Of a stretch of 64,000 bases of DNA, positions 23,774-35,189 are shown piece by piece. Below the pieces are notes generated by a model. It saw only the letters and a list, made by a program, of their open reading frames with translations. It was not told the DNA's origin and did no database searches. Position numbers and translations under genes: made by a program. The stretch is from contig JALJCS010000022.1 of the NCBI GenBank assembly GCA_023055355.1, forward strand, positions 11,353,501-11,417,500, written 5' to 3'. This DNA is from Agelaius tricolor. Its lineage: Eukaryota > Chordata > Aves > Passeriformes > Icteridae. How positions within the stretch are numbered: the first letter of the stretch is position 1; each line of letters starts with the position of its first letter.

Positions 23774-24330
23774 CGGGGGCTCAGCATCCCTGGGGGATGA
23801 TGGAATGGGGCTCAGCATCCCTGGGGACGCTGGAATGGGGCTCAGCATCCCTGGGGACACTGGTATGGGGCTCGGCATCTCTTGGGATGCTGGAATGGGG
23901 CTCAGCGTCCCTGGGGATGATGGAATGGGGCTCAGCATCCCTGGGGACGCTGGAATGGGGGCTCAGCGTCCCTGGAGACGCTGGAGTGGGGCTCGGCATC
24001 CCTGGGGGATGATGGAGTGGGGCTCAGCATCCCTGTGGACGCTGGAATGGGGCTCAGCATCCCTGGGGACGCTGGAATGGGGCTCAGCATCCCTGGGGAC
24101 ACTGGAATGGGGCTCAGCATCCCTGGGGACACTGGAATGGGGGCTCATCATCCCTGGGGATGCTGGAATGGGGCTCAGCATCCCTGGGGACGCTGGAATG
24201 GGGCTCAGCATCCCTGGGGACACTGGAATGGGGCTCGGCATCCCTGGGGACACTGGAATGGGGCTCAGCATCCCTGGGGACACTGGAATGGGGCTCGGCA
24301 TCCCTGGGGACACTGGAATGGGGCTCAGCA
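23774..24330. repeat. 30-bp minisatellite, about 18 copies
   Basis: The unit is GGGGCTCAGCATCCCTGGGG followed by a 10-bp variable end (ACACTGGAAT, ACGCTGGAAT or ATGATGGAAT). The variable part alternates along the array, and some units carry an extra G that shifts the frame. The 30-bp period is a multiple of three and the unit is free of stops, so long repetitive open frames appear on both strands (Gly-Leu-Ser-Ile-Pro-Gly-Asp-like decamers). There is no start context or unique flanking domain, so I do not call a gene. The plus strand is strongly G-rich. Confidence 0.97.
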
Positions 24331-24539
24331 TTTCCTCCCCAGCTTCCACAGCATGGATCCTCCTGGCTCCAGGCCAGCAAAGCACTTCTGTGTGGCTCTG
24401 CTGTAATCAGGAATAATCCTGATGATTTCCTTGGGGCTGCTCCCACTCTTAAGGACTGGTGGGGTTGGGAAAAGGGCTCAGCATGAAGCAGGAGCAAGAA
24501 CTCCATGTCTGGGCATGACCTTGCACTCTTTCAGCATTG
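24331..24539. other. Spacer, nothing recognised
   Basis: This is ordinary unique sequence between the minisatellite and the AT-rich block. Confidence 0.4.
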
Positions 24540-25065
24540 TGAGGAATTATGAAGAAATTTTAAATAAACTAAAAACAGGTCTTCTAAATTACTTTAATTT
24601 ATATGATTTATTTTTTTATCTTCTACATAAGTAAAAAGAGTGAGTTCGCCTTATATCTTCACCAAATAATTCAAAAGGTCACAAGGCCTCTAATTCCAAA
24701 ACTTTTTAGGGATTTATTGACTAATAAAACACAATCAACAAAGATATTTATGTTTTTAACCCAATCCTTAAGTATTTCATCTTATGGACTCATATTACAA
24801 TATAAGCTTTCTTAACCAATGATGTTATAGTACACAAACTTACAGTACTACATTCAAAACTTCTTGTTTACCTTTATAACTACTTTTATTTTTTCTAGAT
24901 CTTAAACTCTAAAACTCTAAACTTTCATCTTCTTAACGTGTTTCTACTTTAAACTATAAATCCACATTCTCACTTCTATTACCTAAGTTTAAAAACCTTT
25001 TCCAAGATCTCAGATCAAATCCTGTGCTTAATTCTAAGCTTTGACTTGGAGACCCAAAGCTCTAA
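24540..25065. mobile_element. AT-rich, G-poor block, possibly ERV-derived
   Basis: About 500 bp differ sharply from the neighbourhood. They are very AT-rich and G-poor on the plus strand, with runs such as CTTCTTGTTTACC, CTTAAACTCTAAAACTC and AACTATAAATCC. This resembles AT-rich, G-poor segments associated with passerine endogenous retroviruses, as far as I recall. I see no primer-binding site, polypurine tract or terminal direct repeat, so the assignment is weak. Plain low-complexity DNA is the alternative. Confidence 0.25.
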
Positions 25066-25125
25066 GAATTCAAATTCCAGCATTTCAAATTCCAACATTT
25101 CAAATTCCAACATTTCAAATTCCAG
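25066..25125. repeat. 15-bp tandem repeat, 4 copies
   Basis: Four consecutive units of CATTTCAAATTCCAA (first GAATTCAAATTCCAG, last ending CAG) start at 25066, 25081, 25096 and 25111. Confidence 0.95.
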
Positions 25126-25367
25126 CACAGCATCTCTGGTTTTTCCCAGCTATAAATGGCAGCAACAAGGCACAGTTCCCTTGGTGCTCCTGTGCCAGCC
25201 AGTGTGGTGGCAGAGCCCTGTGGTCCCCCACCTGTCCCTGGAGTCCCCAGCTGTCCCTGTGGTCACCCAGCTGCCCCCAGACAGGCTCTGCCCTCCCCAG
25301 AGCCAGGAGAGCTCTGTGCCCATCCCAGCAGCAGCAGCAGCACCTGGGCACTGCAGGAATCCCTGCA

Positions 25368-25566
25368 GGGCTGCAGAGACATCCCCAGGGATGCTGTGGG
25401 AAGGGTTTCCTTGTCCAGGGCTGCAGAGACATCCCCAGGGATGCTGTGGGAAGGGTTTCCTTGTCCAGGGCTGCAGAGACATCCCCAGGGATGCTGTGGG
25501 AAGGGTTTCCTTGTCCAGGGCTGCAGAGGACATCCCCAGGGATGCTGTGGGAAGGGTTTCCTCAGC
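25368..25566. repeat. 50-bp minisatellite, 4 copies
   Basis: Near-identical units start at 25368, 25418, 25468 and 25518, each containing GGGCTGCAGAGACATCCCCA and GGGATGCTGTGGGAAGGGTT. Units 1-3 are identical by eye. The fourth has a one-base insertion after GCAGAG and diverges at its end. The period is not a multiple of three, so all three frames are traversed. Such identity between units points to recent expansion. Confidence 0.97.
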
Positions 25567-26779
25567 CAGGCCCCCACCCAGATGCCATTGTAATCTTTAT
25601 CTGCAAGCAAGAGACAGGGAGGCTGCCAGGACACGCTGGTGTTGCTGGAAACTGTTGTCATGAGCTGCCTCAGGGTGGAAGAAGGCTGGGTAAGACAAAG
25701 CCTGTTTGACTCACACAGCACAACCACAACTGACTTCTCTTCCCTTGGGTTGTGATCCCTCCTGAGCAGTCTGGAACCTTGTGGGTTTAGTCCCAAAGAG
25801 AGTATTTTTTTCATCATGGATTTTTTACTGATCAAGTCCCAGAGATAAATCCCTGTGTGGGCAGCAATCTTTTTAGGCAGCACCAGTTTTTCCAGGGAGC
25901 ACATCCCATTATCCTGTGTTGCTCACAGGACCCTTTCAACTCAAAACAAACCATCACTGGCTACAATAACACCCTTGAAGGATGCTGAAAGACACAGATA
26001 AAAAAAATGTCTGAGATCTTTTGGGGATTAAGAATACTTAAAATGTGTTTGGGAGAGAACTGAAGCAGGTGGAATTTCATCCTAAGGAAAAGCACTGTCT
26101 ACCTGCCACTGATGATACAGAACTGCAGAGAGGGGTGGGATCTTGGAGGTGGAAGTTGGCCCAAAATCCCACAGAGAGAGGAGGGCTCAGAAGTGATGCC
26201 AGAGATTTTTTTGTCACTTACTGGGCCATGGCAGTAGCTGCTGGTGCTGCAGTGGGACAGGAGCTAAGCACCGTGGTCACCCCTGGAGAGCACTTGAAAA
26301 GTGGTCATAAAAGTGGTTAGAGTGGGATGAAATGTTCATCTCTCTGCAAAGGTGGATAAAAATGCCTAAAAAAAAAGAAGTTTTGCTAAAATTACAGCCT
26401 GTGGATTATTGTTTGCTGGGAACAGAGTGATTCTGATGTATTTTTTAATAACAAAGGACGTGGGAATGAGCACGAGTTATTAATATATCCTTGCAGGATG
26501 CCCTGGCTGGGAGTGGGGTGAAGCTGCAAAGATCTCCAGGGCTCTTTTCTTGTCTTTGCCCTTTCCCTCCTTGTCTTTCACCCAGTTTTGCCCCACCTGG
26601 CTGTGCTGCAGCCGGGCACTGTGACCTGACCTATGGCCTGGGCTGTTGGGAAACTCTGATTAATTCATGCTTGTAAAGCTTTGCTGGGGCTGGGCAGGAA
26701 AGGCACATGAAGTACAGGGAAGGAGCACAATGATGTGGTGTTTATGTACAGGAGAACTTGAAAGTCAAGTTTTCTTTCT
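25567..26779. other. Unique noncoding sequence
   Basis: No exon, RNA gene or transposon that I can support. The composition is mixed, and open frames are short and unrecognised. Confidence 0.45.
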
Positions 26780-27560
26780 TAAAATGTCCTTTTTTTTTTA
26801 ACATATAAATTTCACATACATAATTGCAATTGTAGAGGGTTTTGTTGCAACCTAAGGAATGTTATTCAAGGGGCAGAAAATCAGTGTAAATCTTAAACTC
26901 TCTCCGTGGCTGTCACATAATTAATTACATGTTTTACCAAGATTATCTCCCCAAATGAATGATGAGAATAATATGTTTTCAATACTGTTCATTCGGTAAT
27001 TAATCATTGCAGGGAAGAAACTTCATTTCAAGTGCTAGTAAAGTGTATGTAAATTATTAATCAGAAGGTTGAACTAACAACAGATCACTGGATGCCATCC
27101 AGGACAGATGAGATGTGACCACTTCCATGCACTTCTTAAAAGCAGGAATTTTATCCAGCCATTTAAAACCTGTCAGGAAAGCCAGTAAGTTACACATGTG
27201 CTGAGGGAAATCATGCTCAGAGTTAAGGATTCACTATTGCACCACAACAGAAAAAATGTAGAAAAAAAATGAAGACAAATAAAGTATAAAATATTTCTTG
27301 AAGTTCAAATGCAGCAGTCTGTCTTGGAAGACAAAAAAGATGATAAAAAAAGAATTGGTAAGTCCAAGCTGGCAGTTATTAGAATAGTAAAAACATAGTG
27401 CTTATGTACATAATGGTTTAACTTAGATTAAAAACCATAACTTATCTGAAAACCCTCTTTTTAGTGCGTCGGGGGTTAAATACGGTTCACAGCAGCTCTC
27501 ACAATTAAATTGTTTTCCCCTTGCTTCAATAAACTATATTAAAAATCATTTCCTGAAAAG
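26780..27560. promoter_or_regulatory. Candidate developmental enhancer / conserved noncoding block
   Basis: This is a long, repeat-free AT-rich stretch dense in homeodomain and POU-type words: CATAATTAATTACATG (26916), GTTCATTCGGTAATTAATC (26988), and TATGTAAATTATTAATCAG (27046), which contains an octamer-like ATGTAAAT next to an ATTAAT core. Absence of repeats plus clustered TAAT cores is typical of conserved noncoding elements near developmental regulators. Function and conservation are inferred. Confidence 0.35.
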
Positions 27561-27671
27561 TAAGAAAAGATCATTATTTTGCTAGCAAACCAACCCCGTG
27601 TTATTCCTTTAGAGGGAAGCCACGAGGAGCTCCAGCAGCAGGATCACGGATCCCCACTCCTCTCCTGGTGT

Positions 27672-27732
27672 TTCACAGAACCATGGAATCCTGGAGGCTG
27701 GAAAGGCCCCCTGGGATCATCCATTCCAGCTT
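27672..27732 (-). mobile_element. CR1 3' tail fragment (antisense)
   Basis: 'TCACAGAACCATGGAATCC' followed by 'TGGAGGCTGGAAAGGCC' and 'TGGGATCATCCATTCCAGC' is the reverse complement of a CR1 3' end (GATCATC...AACC...TTCTGTGA). It is about 60 bp long. Confidence 0.8.
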
Positions 27733-30700
27733 GATGGGATGGGTCTGAGGCTTACAGTCACCTCCTCCCTCTGGCTATTTGTGTTTGGATGGGACAGCTT
27801 TGAAACGTTTCCAAGGATGAGAGCGCCATGTGGCATCTCCAAATGACTGCAGCTCATGTGCTCACCACGAGAGCAGCTATAAATGTTGAAAAGCAGGAAA
27901 AGGCATCAACCTGTCACCAGCAGCCAGGTGGGCTCCCCAGGCCACGTGCTGCATCGTGGCACTGTCCTCCCCCTGTTTACCATCCACCCTCTCCCCTGCC
28001 CAGGCTTTCTGTCAGGATTTGCACAGGAATTTCCACCTCAGTACGTGAGGGTGATGCTCCTCTTCCTTCAGCACTGGAGCAGCTCTTGGGAAGCACTGGG
28101 CTCTCTCCAGGGGTTCCTGAGGCACTCCCTGACATGGTGCATCCCCAAAGGACATTGACAGCTTTTCATGGGTCACAGGGACACACAGGGTGGCCCTAAG
28201 TGGCACCGAGAATTCCCATTTCCATCCCCTGCACTGAGAGCTGGGTGGCTCCATCATGGGGGTGACAAGGTTAAGAAAGATGGGGAAGAAATGGAATTAT
28301 TCCTCAGGGCTTCGTTGTGGGTGTAAAGGGCCATTGAGGAATTAAAATATGAAGATGGAAACTGTCATCTATTTTTGGAAATGTTTTCCTCTCAGGGACT
28401 AACTCCAAGGCTATTAATCAGCATAACAAGGAGAGGAAGAGACTCTCAAAGATCAATTGCTCCTCACTGGAGAAGTAGTTCAAAATAATTGTGTATGTGT
28501 TGGGGCTCTTTTTGGTGTAATTGAATGGTACCAAAAGAGTCAAGAATATTTAAGGGATAATCTCTCCTGTGCTGTAGTGAACAAAGCAATAAATGCCTAT
28601 TGAGATTGATTAATCACTGAGGAGGTGCCAAGGAGTTTAATCCATCCCAGAAGTCTTTTATGACAAGGATCCTGCAAAGTGGTGGGGATTATTATTCTGC
28701 ATGAAAACTGATAGAAAATAAAAATATCCCTTGTCTTTGAAATATCAAATATTATGTTTCTGCAAGTACCTGCAGAAAACCTTCACCCCAGAGGCTGGAT
28801 AAGGATCTGCTGGTAAAACTGCCTGTGGGCAGGAAAGATCTGTGCAGTGTAATTCCTAGAAAGCTCTCCTGTCACCTCCCTCCTTCTGGTGGAGATAAGG
28901 GGAGGAAAAGCATGGAAAAAGACTCTTCTGATAAAAGAACCTTCAACAGCCAGACCTTTTAGTCTTACAAAGCAGCAGAAGAGCAGTCATTCGAGCACAC
29001 AGAAGTGCTCCAAGAGCCCAAGAGTTTCTCCAGGATCTCTCTGGCTGCACCTCCATCACCCAGTGGCACAGCCAGGAGCTGTCCCATTTATTTGGGAATA
29101 CTTGGTGGATGAAGTCATACATCCCTAAAGTATATTTTGGGAAGGATCTTCTTCTGCATCCCAGCTTCAGCTCAGAATTCCAGGGACTGCTAACGTGCTT
29201 TATGATAAACAGCAGCTGAAATGCAGCCTTTAGGAGCTGCCATAAAATCTGGAGTGAAAGCAAGGGCTTCTTTCTGCTCATGGAGGTGTAGAGGTGCATT
29301 GGTCTGGAGCAAAGGTGAGGCTGCAAACCTGAGCTGGATGTGGCCACCTCTGGTTCAAACCCACAAAGGGCTCTGTGCTGGGAGTGCATTCTCGCTGACA
29401 TTGTGCAGAATCAAATGAAAGACATAACCAGCATGAAAGCACCTCAGGGCTTGGCTGTTGGCCCTTCCATTCAGCAGGACTTTCTCCATCAGCTTTAAAA
29501 AGCGTGGAGTCAGAGCCCAAAGGAGAGCCACAGCTGCTGTCACCTTAGCAGGGGCTGCTACAGCTGCCTTGACTTTGCTTGCACAGGATGTGGTAAGAGT
29601 GTTTTCTGGTTTAGGAACTGGGTGGGACCCAAGAGATTGGATTTCAGGGTTCATTTCTGCCCTAGACTTCCCCTGTGACCTTGGGAACATCACTTAATTG
29701 TGGGTGTCTGTCCCCAGTCACACTCCAGCACCAGCATTTCGTTTCTGGTCCCAAACTGGACTTTTAGCAAGGGGGGATGGAGGATGTCTTGCCCCATGTA
29801 CTTTGCACAACGTGGCCCCAGCACTGCCTGACACCTCTGTGGTGGAAAAGCACTGGAATTTTGGAGCAGAACACATTTTTCACATGGTATAAAAACTTTA
29901 TTTTACCTACCTGATTGGATAATGTTCAGAGCTGTAACTACTCAGGAATGAACCGTCCCTAACTCTTCTGAGAATATTTGTCTTGATTAATCTAATATGA
30001 ACAAAAAATATTAGTACGAGAAAAGTCTGAAAATTGCTCTTTATTATTACTTGTACGTAACAGATGAGTTTAAAATAAAATTCATATTCCCTTCACCTTC
30101 TCCTGAACAGTAGCTGGTATTTGATATCAAGAGAATTTTTCCTATTAAATTAATCAGAACTTGTCAAGTTCTAGGTAACGTCAAGGGGTTTTTTTTTGGT
30201 TTTTTTTTTGGGGGGGGAGGGCTAACTTCAGAATGAATACCAGTGAGTTTGAAAAGGGTATACATTTTTCATTATGTCAGATGAAAAGAACATCCTTCCT
30301 ATTTGTATGATAGTGCAATAAAAGACATCACCAGTGACTTCAGCTCCTGGGTAATTTTTCACTTGTCTATCTGGTTCATTTTTCTTTGATCAAACAAAGA
30401 CTAAAAATACTGTGGCATTTTACTACTTCAAAACCCAGGCATACGTAGACTTTATCTTTCCAAGGGAATATTGGAAACTACTGAATATTTGAATTGCCTG
30501 AACTCGGTGGTTTTCAGATGAGGACCAATTTCACCAAGCGTAGCAGAGCTGCAGGATTGCTTCTCACAGTGCTCACTGCAACCCACCCCAGGCACAAGGG
30601 GGGCTGAATCAAGCTGGGGGGACTTGGAATGCCTCACTTTTATTGCCCAGATATTTGAAAATCATCTTAATTTCTTTTTTTTCCCACCAGAGGAGAAAAA

Positions 30701-31559
30701 CGACAATGTCAGACGTGGCTCAGGCTGCTTGGTTGCGTCCCCTCCAGTCGCCTGACCCTGATTAATTCTTGCCCTGTGCTGCCTGCTTGCCTTTGTCTTT
30801 TGCTTTCTACCTTCTTGCCATGCTTATCTTTGAGCACTTCCCCTAATCCCACTCACTTCTCTATCATTTATTTTCCTCCTTTGTCCCCAGAATCAATGGC
30901 AAAGTTCTTAACTCTTGCTGCCTGAACTTCCTTTCCTTTATCTCGCTTCCCCTCCTCCCTGCAGCAGTGTGCTCCTACTTCTCCTGTCTCCACCACACAT
31001 TCATTCAGCATTTTCTGAAATGCTTTTCTGCCCTTCTCCATCACTGGCTCTCCACCTTTCCCTGAGCTCTCCTTGCTCCTGCAGCTCTCCAGGAGTTCCA
31101 AGCCTCTGCTCATCCTTTCTGCTGAGGGAAAGACAGCCCATGTCCTGAAGGGCCTTTACTGAATATCTGCTGTGGAGCCCCACTGCAGTTTTCTCACCAG
31201 ATGTGCCCACATCTGCATCTGCCCCTACAAAACACTTTTGCCTCAATCTTCAACTTCAATCTTCCATCCTGGCCTTACAACCACCTGGATTTCCACGATG
31301 AAGCTTTCCTTTCTCCCTCCAACCCATCCTCTTTCTTCTCACCATTAATAATCCCTGCTCCCTCCCTCATCTAAACTGCTCCATGTCTCTTGCCTTTTTT
31401 AGCCCGTGAGTGCTTTGGGACAGGCAACATGGATCATCTATGTTTATAGAGTGACTGGTAAATTCTGTGACACTGTATAAATATTTCCTTTATTAATTAC
31501 AGCCTCCAGCATGAGACCTTTCTTCAAAAAAGGTCTGCAGAAAGGAAATACATATTTTG
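27733..31559. other. Unique noncoding sequence
   Basis: Nearly 4 kb without a recognised gene. There is AT-rich unique DNA at 28480-28760 and 29890-30500. A T9-GG-T10-G8 homopolymer cluster lies at 30189-30217. A pyrimidine-rich stretch (30770-31400, many CTCC/TTCC words) follows. Open frames at 28889-29697 overlap on both strands and have no recognisable family. Confidence 0.45.
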
Positions 31560-31840
31560 GCAGCATCTCCCTGAGCGTGCTGCCCTCGGTGTACGATTTC
31601 CCTGGCAGCGCAGGGAAGCGGCGATCGCGATCGGCGCGGCAGGCGCGCAGCCCTCCTCCCTCATGCAGGAGATAGAGACCTACCTGTTAACCTCCTGTTT
31701 GTCTCCACATCATCACCGACCCGGCACCTGATAGCATTTTAAGTGAGAGTGACACTTGCTGCACCTCAGCTCCTACAATTAGACGTGAGTGTCAGAGAAC
31801 ATGGTGTCGGTGCAGGTGACGAGAAGGGAGGCATTAATCT
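31560..31840. promoter_or_regulatory. Isolated CpG-rich block in AT-rich surroundings
   Basis: The sequence GCGGCGATCGCGATCGGCGCGGC (31618-31640, CpG at seven places) sits alone, followed by AT-richer text with TAATTAGACG-like words. On the minus strand, 31678-31686 reads CAGGTAGGT, a strong 5' splice-donor match. An unannotated minus-strand exon ending at 31684 is therefore possible. No frame through it resembles a known protein. An enhancer or small orphan CpG island is the main alternative. Confidence 0.35.
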
Positions 31841-34079
31841 TCCCTGGCGGCCCCGGTGCCAGCTGTTTGTCAGGGCTGGAGAAACATTTCACTTCATTCC
31901 CTCACTCTGACACCAGCCTTTCTGTGGTGTTCAAGCCTTCCCTGGCAGTGGGCACTGGCTGAGGAGTTCACTGTGTGGGTGTTTTCTCAGCCAGCTCGTG
32001 TGCTTCCCCCTCGCAGGGCAGCTTATGGTGCTGCTGAGCTGCAGAAAAACTCTCCTGGTGCCTGGGCTGGGTGGGGGGCACAGAGGAGCCTTGGCAAGTG
32101 AGGGTCCCACAGTGTGGGTTAGCTGTGTGTGATAGGGAGAGCAAAAAGATTGAGCAGAAGGGAAAATCCTGGGAGGAAATATATGCCCTTGCCAAAAAGA
32201 CTATAAATAAATCCTGCCACAGGCAGCCCAGCCTGGTCTCAATAATGCCCAGGCTCTTCTTTCAAACTTTTCCTGCTCTGTACAGCCACACAGACACAGC
32301 AACAGAATTGTCTTTACTCTCACATATTTACAATCACTTTTAATTTTTATAGGGAGGCAGATTAAATTTTGTTCATAAAAGGCATTTTTATCATTATGGC
32401 TGTTCCCTCATTAGGAATTGTATCAGTTACAACCAAGTATCTAAATATATTTTAAACAATCAGCTGCTTTACCCAAATAGATGAATATGAAATGTGTAGA
32501 GACCTCACTCTAGTCCTTCATCAGCTCTCTCATAAATGAGTCTTAATGAAATATTGACTTAGTGCTGGCACTGTTTCAAGAGCTTGCTTGCACCTTACCC
32601 CAACCAGTGTAATATCAAAAGCCTAATCACAGCATAAATCATCACAAACAAACAAACAATCAAACAAACATGTTTGATTGCTCTGCAATGTGAGAGTTTA
32701 ACAAGGCTTTCCCAACTGGGATCCTGGAGGCGAGGTAAGCCCAAATTGACAGCTGCACTGCTGGAAACTGTAATGATCAGCACCCAGCAGGAAAAAAGTC
32801 GGTGGGAACCAGGATTTTAAAGGGCCAACGTGGCCTCAGTAAAAACTCTCATGTTGGAGAGATTGTTCATTCTGAATAGCTATTGAGCCCATCAATACCT
32901 GTGCCCTACTGCAGAAGAAAAACAGAATATTTCTACCCCTGCGTTTTAGTCACCTCCTTTTACAAATTTCCTCCAGAAAACAAAGGAATAATGAAATGAT
33001 GTTACAAAATGGTGCAAAAGGCAAAGGCAAAGCCTTCAGAGAGCTGCAGAGGGTCCCATGGTGCCAAAGGACTCTGTGGCAAAGCAGCAGATGGAATTCA
33101 ATTCTGCCAAGCTCAAAGGAAGCCCCCAGCCTTGTCTCTGTGTACTCACTGATGAGCTCCTCTTCAGCTCTCTCCACTTAGAAGAGAGATCTGAGAGCCA
33201 CTGCTGATAGTTTGAAGAAACATCAGTCAAAGCTCCTAGGCAGCCAAAAAGCCAACTAGAATCTATAGGCATGTGTGCCTGAAAGCTCATTTAACTTTTC
33301 CAGCTGTATAGTTGGTGCAATAAAAGGTGCTACATCTGTCCATGAGCTCTGATCCATCTGTATCCTTCCACCATCACAACTGCAGCAAAACACCACTGAA
33401 CCAGACAGCATCATCATTGGCACTAGATAAATTCCTGTGTGCTCACCTCTTGAATACTGTGTGCTGTTCCCCTGAATCCCCCTCAGCCTGGAAAATGAGA
33501 TGATTGAAGGACAAATGTGATAAAGATCTGTAACAGCCTGAGTGGCATGGAGGAGGTGTAATGGGAGCCATTATGTGGCACTCAATTTGAGAATAAGTGT
33601 TTGCCACATGAAACTTCTGAGCAGTTAAAGCAAATAGCAGGAACTCCTTTTTTTTCACCCCCACATAAAACCTACTTAAATTGTGTAATTAATTTGCCTT
33701 GGTGTGTCAAGTCTATAAAAAATATTAATGGATTTTAAAGGGATAAGACAAATTTACACGGGAAAAGTCCAAAGAATGGATTGTGGCTCTTTCTTCCTCT
33801 TGCCACTCCTCTGTTTATACTGAGCTGTGCTGACTTGTTCCTCCTTAGAGTGGTCTCACACCTCCTTCAGTGCCCACATCTGCTGATTGCTCTGGGCTCT
33901 TTAATTACTCTGCAGCTTCTGCTTTATGTGGCTTCCTGTTGTGGCTAAAGAATATGATCAAATATGGAGAATATATCAAAATATGGCCTTAGCTCCTCAT
34001 GGGGAGCAGGCATAAGGAAGGGAAAGTGTGGACCAGGACACATTTGGTGTCCCAAAATGATAGTTTTCCCATAACTACA
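31841..34079. other. Unique noncoding sequence
   Basis: No gene was recognised. An AAAC-rich microsatellite-like patch (CAAACAAACAAACAATC) is near 32645-32670. The text GAATACTGTGTGCTGTTCCC at 33453 recalls CR1 body sequence but cannot be extended. Confidence 0.45.
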
Positions 34080-34240
34080 CAGAATCATGCCGAGTCATTG
34101 AGGATGGAAAATATGTCCAAGATCACTGAGTACAACCTGTCACTGATCACCACCTTGTCACCCAGACCAGAGCTCTGAGTGCCACATCCACCCATTCCTT
34201 GGGCACCTCCAGGGGTGGAGACTCTATCACCTCTTTGTGG
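34080..34240 (-). mobile_element. Diverged CR1 fragment (antisense)
   Basis: 'GAATCATGCCGAGTCATTGAGG', 'CCAAGATCACTGAGTACAACC' and 'GAGTGCCACATCCACCCATTCC...ACCTCCAGGGGTGGAGACTC' follow the reverse-complemented CR1 3' region in order. It is older than the sense CR1 copy that starts 140 bp downstream. Confidence 0.82.
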
Positions 34241-34379
34241 TTACAAAGCTAAAGGTGGCTATGAAGACCAAGCTGCAACCTGGAGCCATCACGACCAGGG
34301 AAACAATATTTATCTATCTAGTGGTTTTTACCTGAAATAAATGGCTTTTTGTATCTAATGGCTTCAAACTGCCAGAGGG

Positions 34380-34602
34380 AAGGATTAGATGGGATGTTGG
34401 GAAGGAATTGTTCTCTGGGAGGGTGGGCAGGCCCTGGCACAGGGTGCCCAGAGCAGCTGTGGCTGCCCCTTGGTCCCTTGAAGTCCAAGACCAGGCTGGA
34501 TGGAGTTTGGAGCAGGCTGGGACAGTGGAAGGTGTCCCTGCCATGGCACTGGATGGGCTCCAGGGTCCCTTCCAACCCAGACCATTCCATGTTTCTGTGA
34601 TT
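34380..34602 (+). mobile_element. CR1 3' fragment (sense)
   Basis: The block order is the same as in the copy at 517: 'GGGTGGGCAGGCCCTGGCAC', 'GTGCCCAGAGCAGCTG', 'GTGTCCCTGCCATGGCACTGG', 'CCCTTCCAACCCAGACC' and a terminal TTTCTGTGATT. It is 5'-truncated and noncoding. Confidence 0.92.
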
Positions 34603-35189
34603 ATATTTGTATTTATTAACTTTGCCCTGGCAGTGTCCCTGCTCCCTGGTTGGGAATGGCTTTAGCTGGAGCAAACCTCTGCCTGTGCAGCTGCTGTAAG
34701 CTCAGCTGAGACAGGAGTCACTGCAGAGCATGGGGAGCACAGTCCTTGTGCTCAGCCTCTGCACAGCTGCTGCCCTCATCAGCACCTCATGTCTAAGGCT
34801 TCACACAGTGTGGGATAAGCAGCTTTCAGGGTCTGCATGCCTCCACAAACAGGGAGTGTTCAAGTCAGGATTAAGGCTGGGGTCTCCTTGGCTTCACTTC
34901 CTTAGCCCACAGTTCATGAGTAGACAGGGACAGAAATGCTGGCTTGGACCTAGGATTTATTCCAGTGTCCTGGAGCACAGGATTACAAATCTCTTCCAAA
35001 ATTATTCCTCATTAGCCTCTAAAGTTATTCAGAATATTTTCATATCCACAGGTGCCTGTTGCCATCAGAGGGCACAATCACCCACTCACACACACACACA
35101 ACACACACACAGATAAACCTCTTTTCCTCCCCAGAACAGCTTTTCCTCATTTGGGGCTACACTGCACAACTCCTGTTCCTGCCAGTGGG
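34603..35189. other. Unique sequence with a short CA microsatellite
   Basis: An imperfect (CA)n run lies at about 35085-35112. Otherwise there is no gene or repeat. Confidence 0.6.

Noticed and set aside
23742..24416. 224-codon repetitive open frame (Gly-Leu-Ser-Ile-Pro-Gly-Asp decamers)
   Set aside because: It is a by-product of a 30-bp stop-free minisatellite; equally long frames occur on the opposite strand.
25041..25904. Overlapping open frames of 145-222 codons on both strands
   Set aside because: They run through the 15-bp and 50-bp tandem arrays and have no unique domain.
33440..33600. Possible old CR1 body fragment (GAATACTGTGTGCTGTTCCC)
   Set aside because: Only about 20 bases resemble the consensus, and the similarity does not extend.
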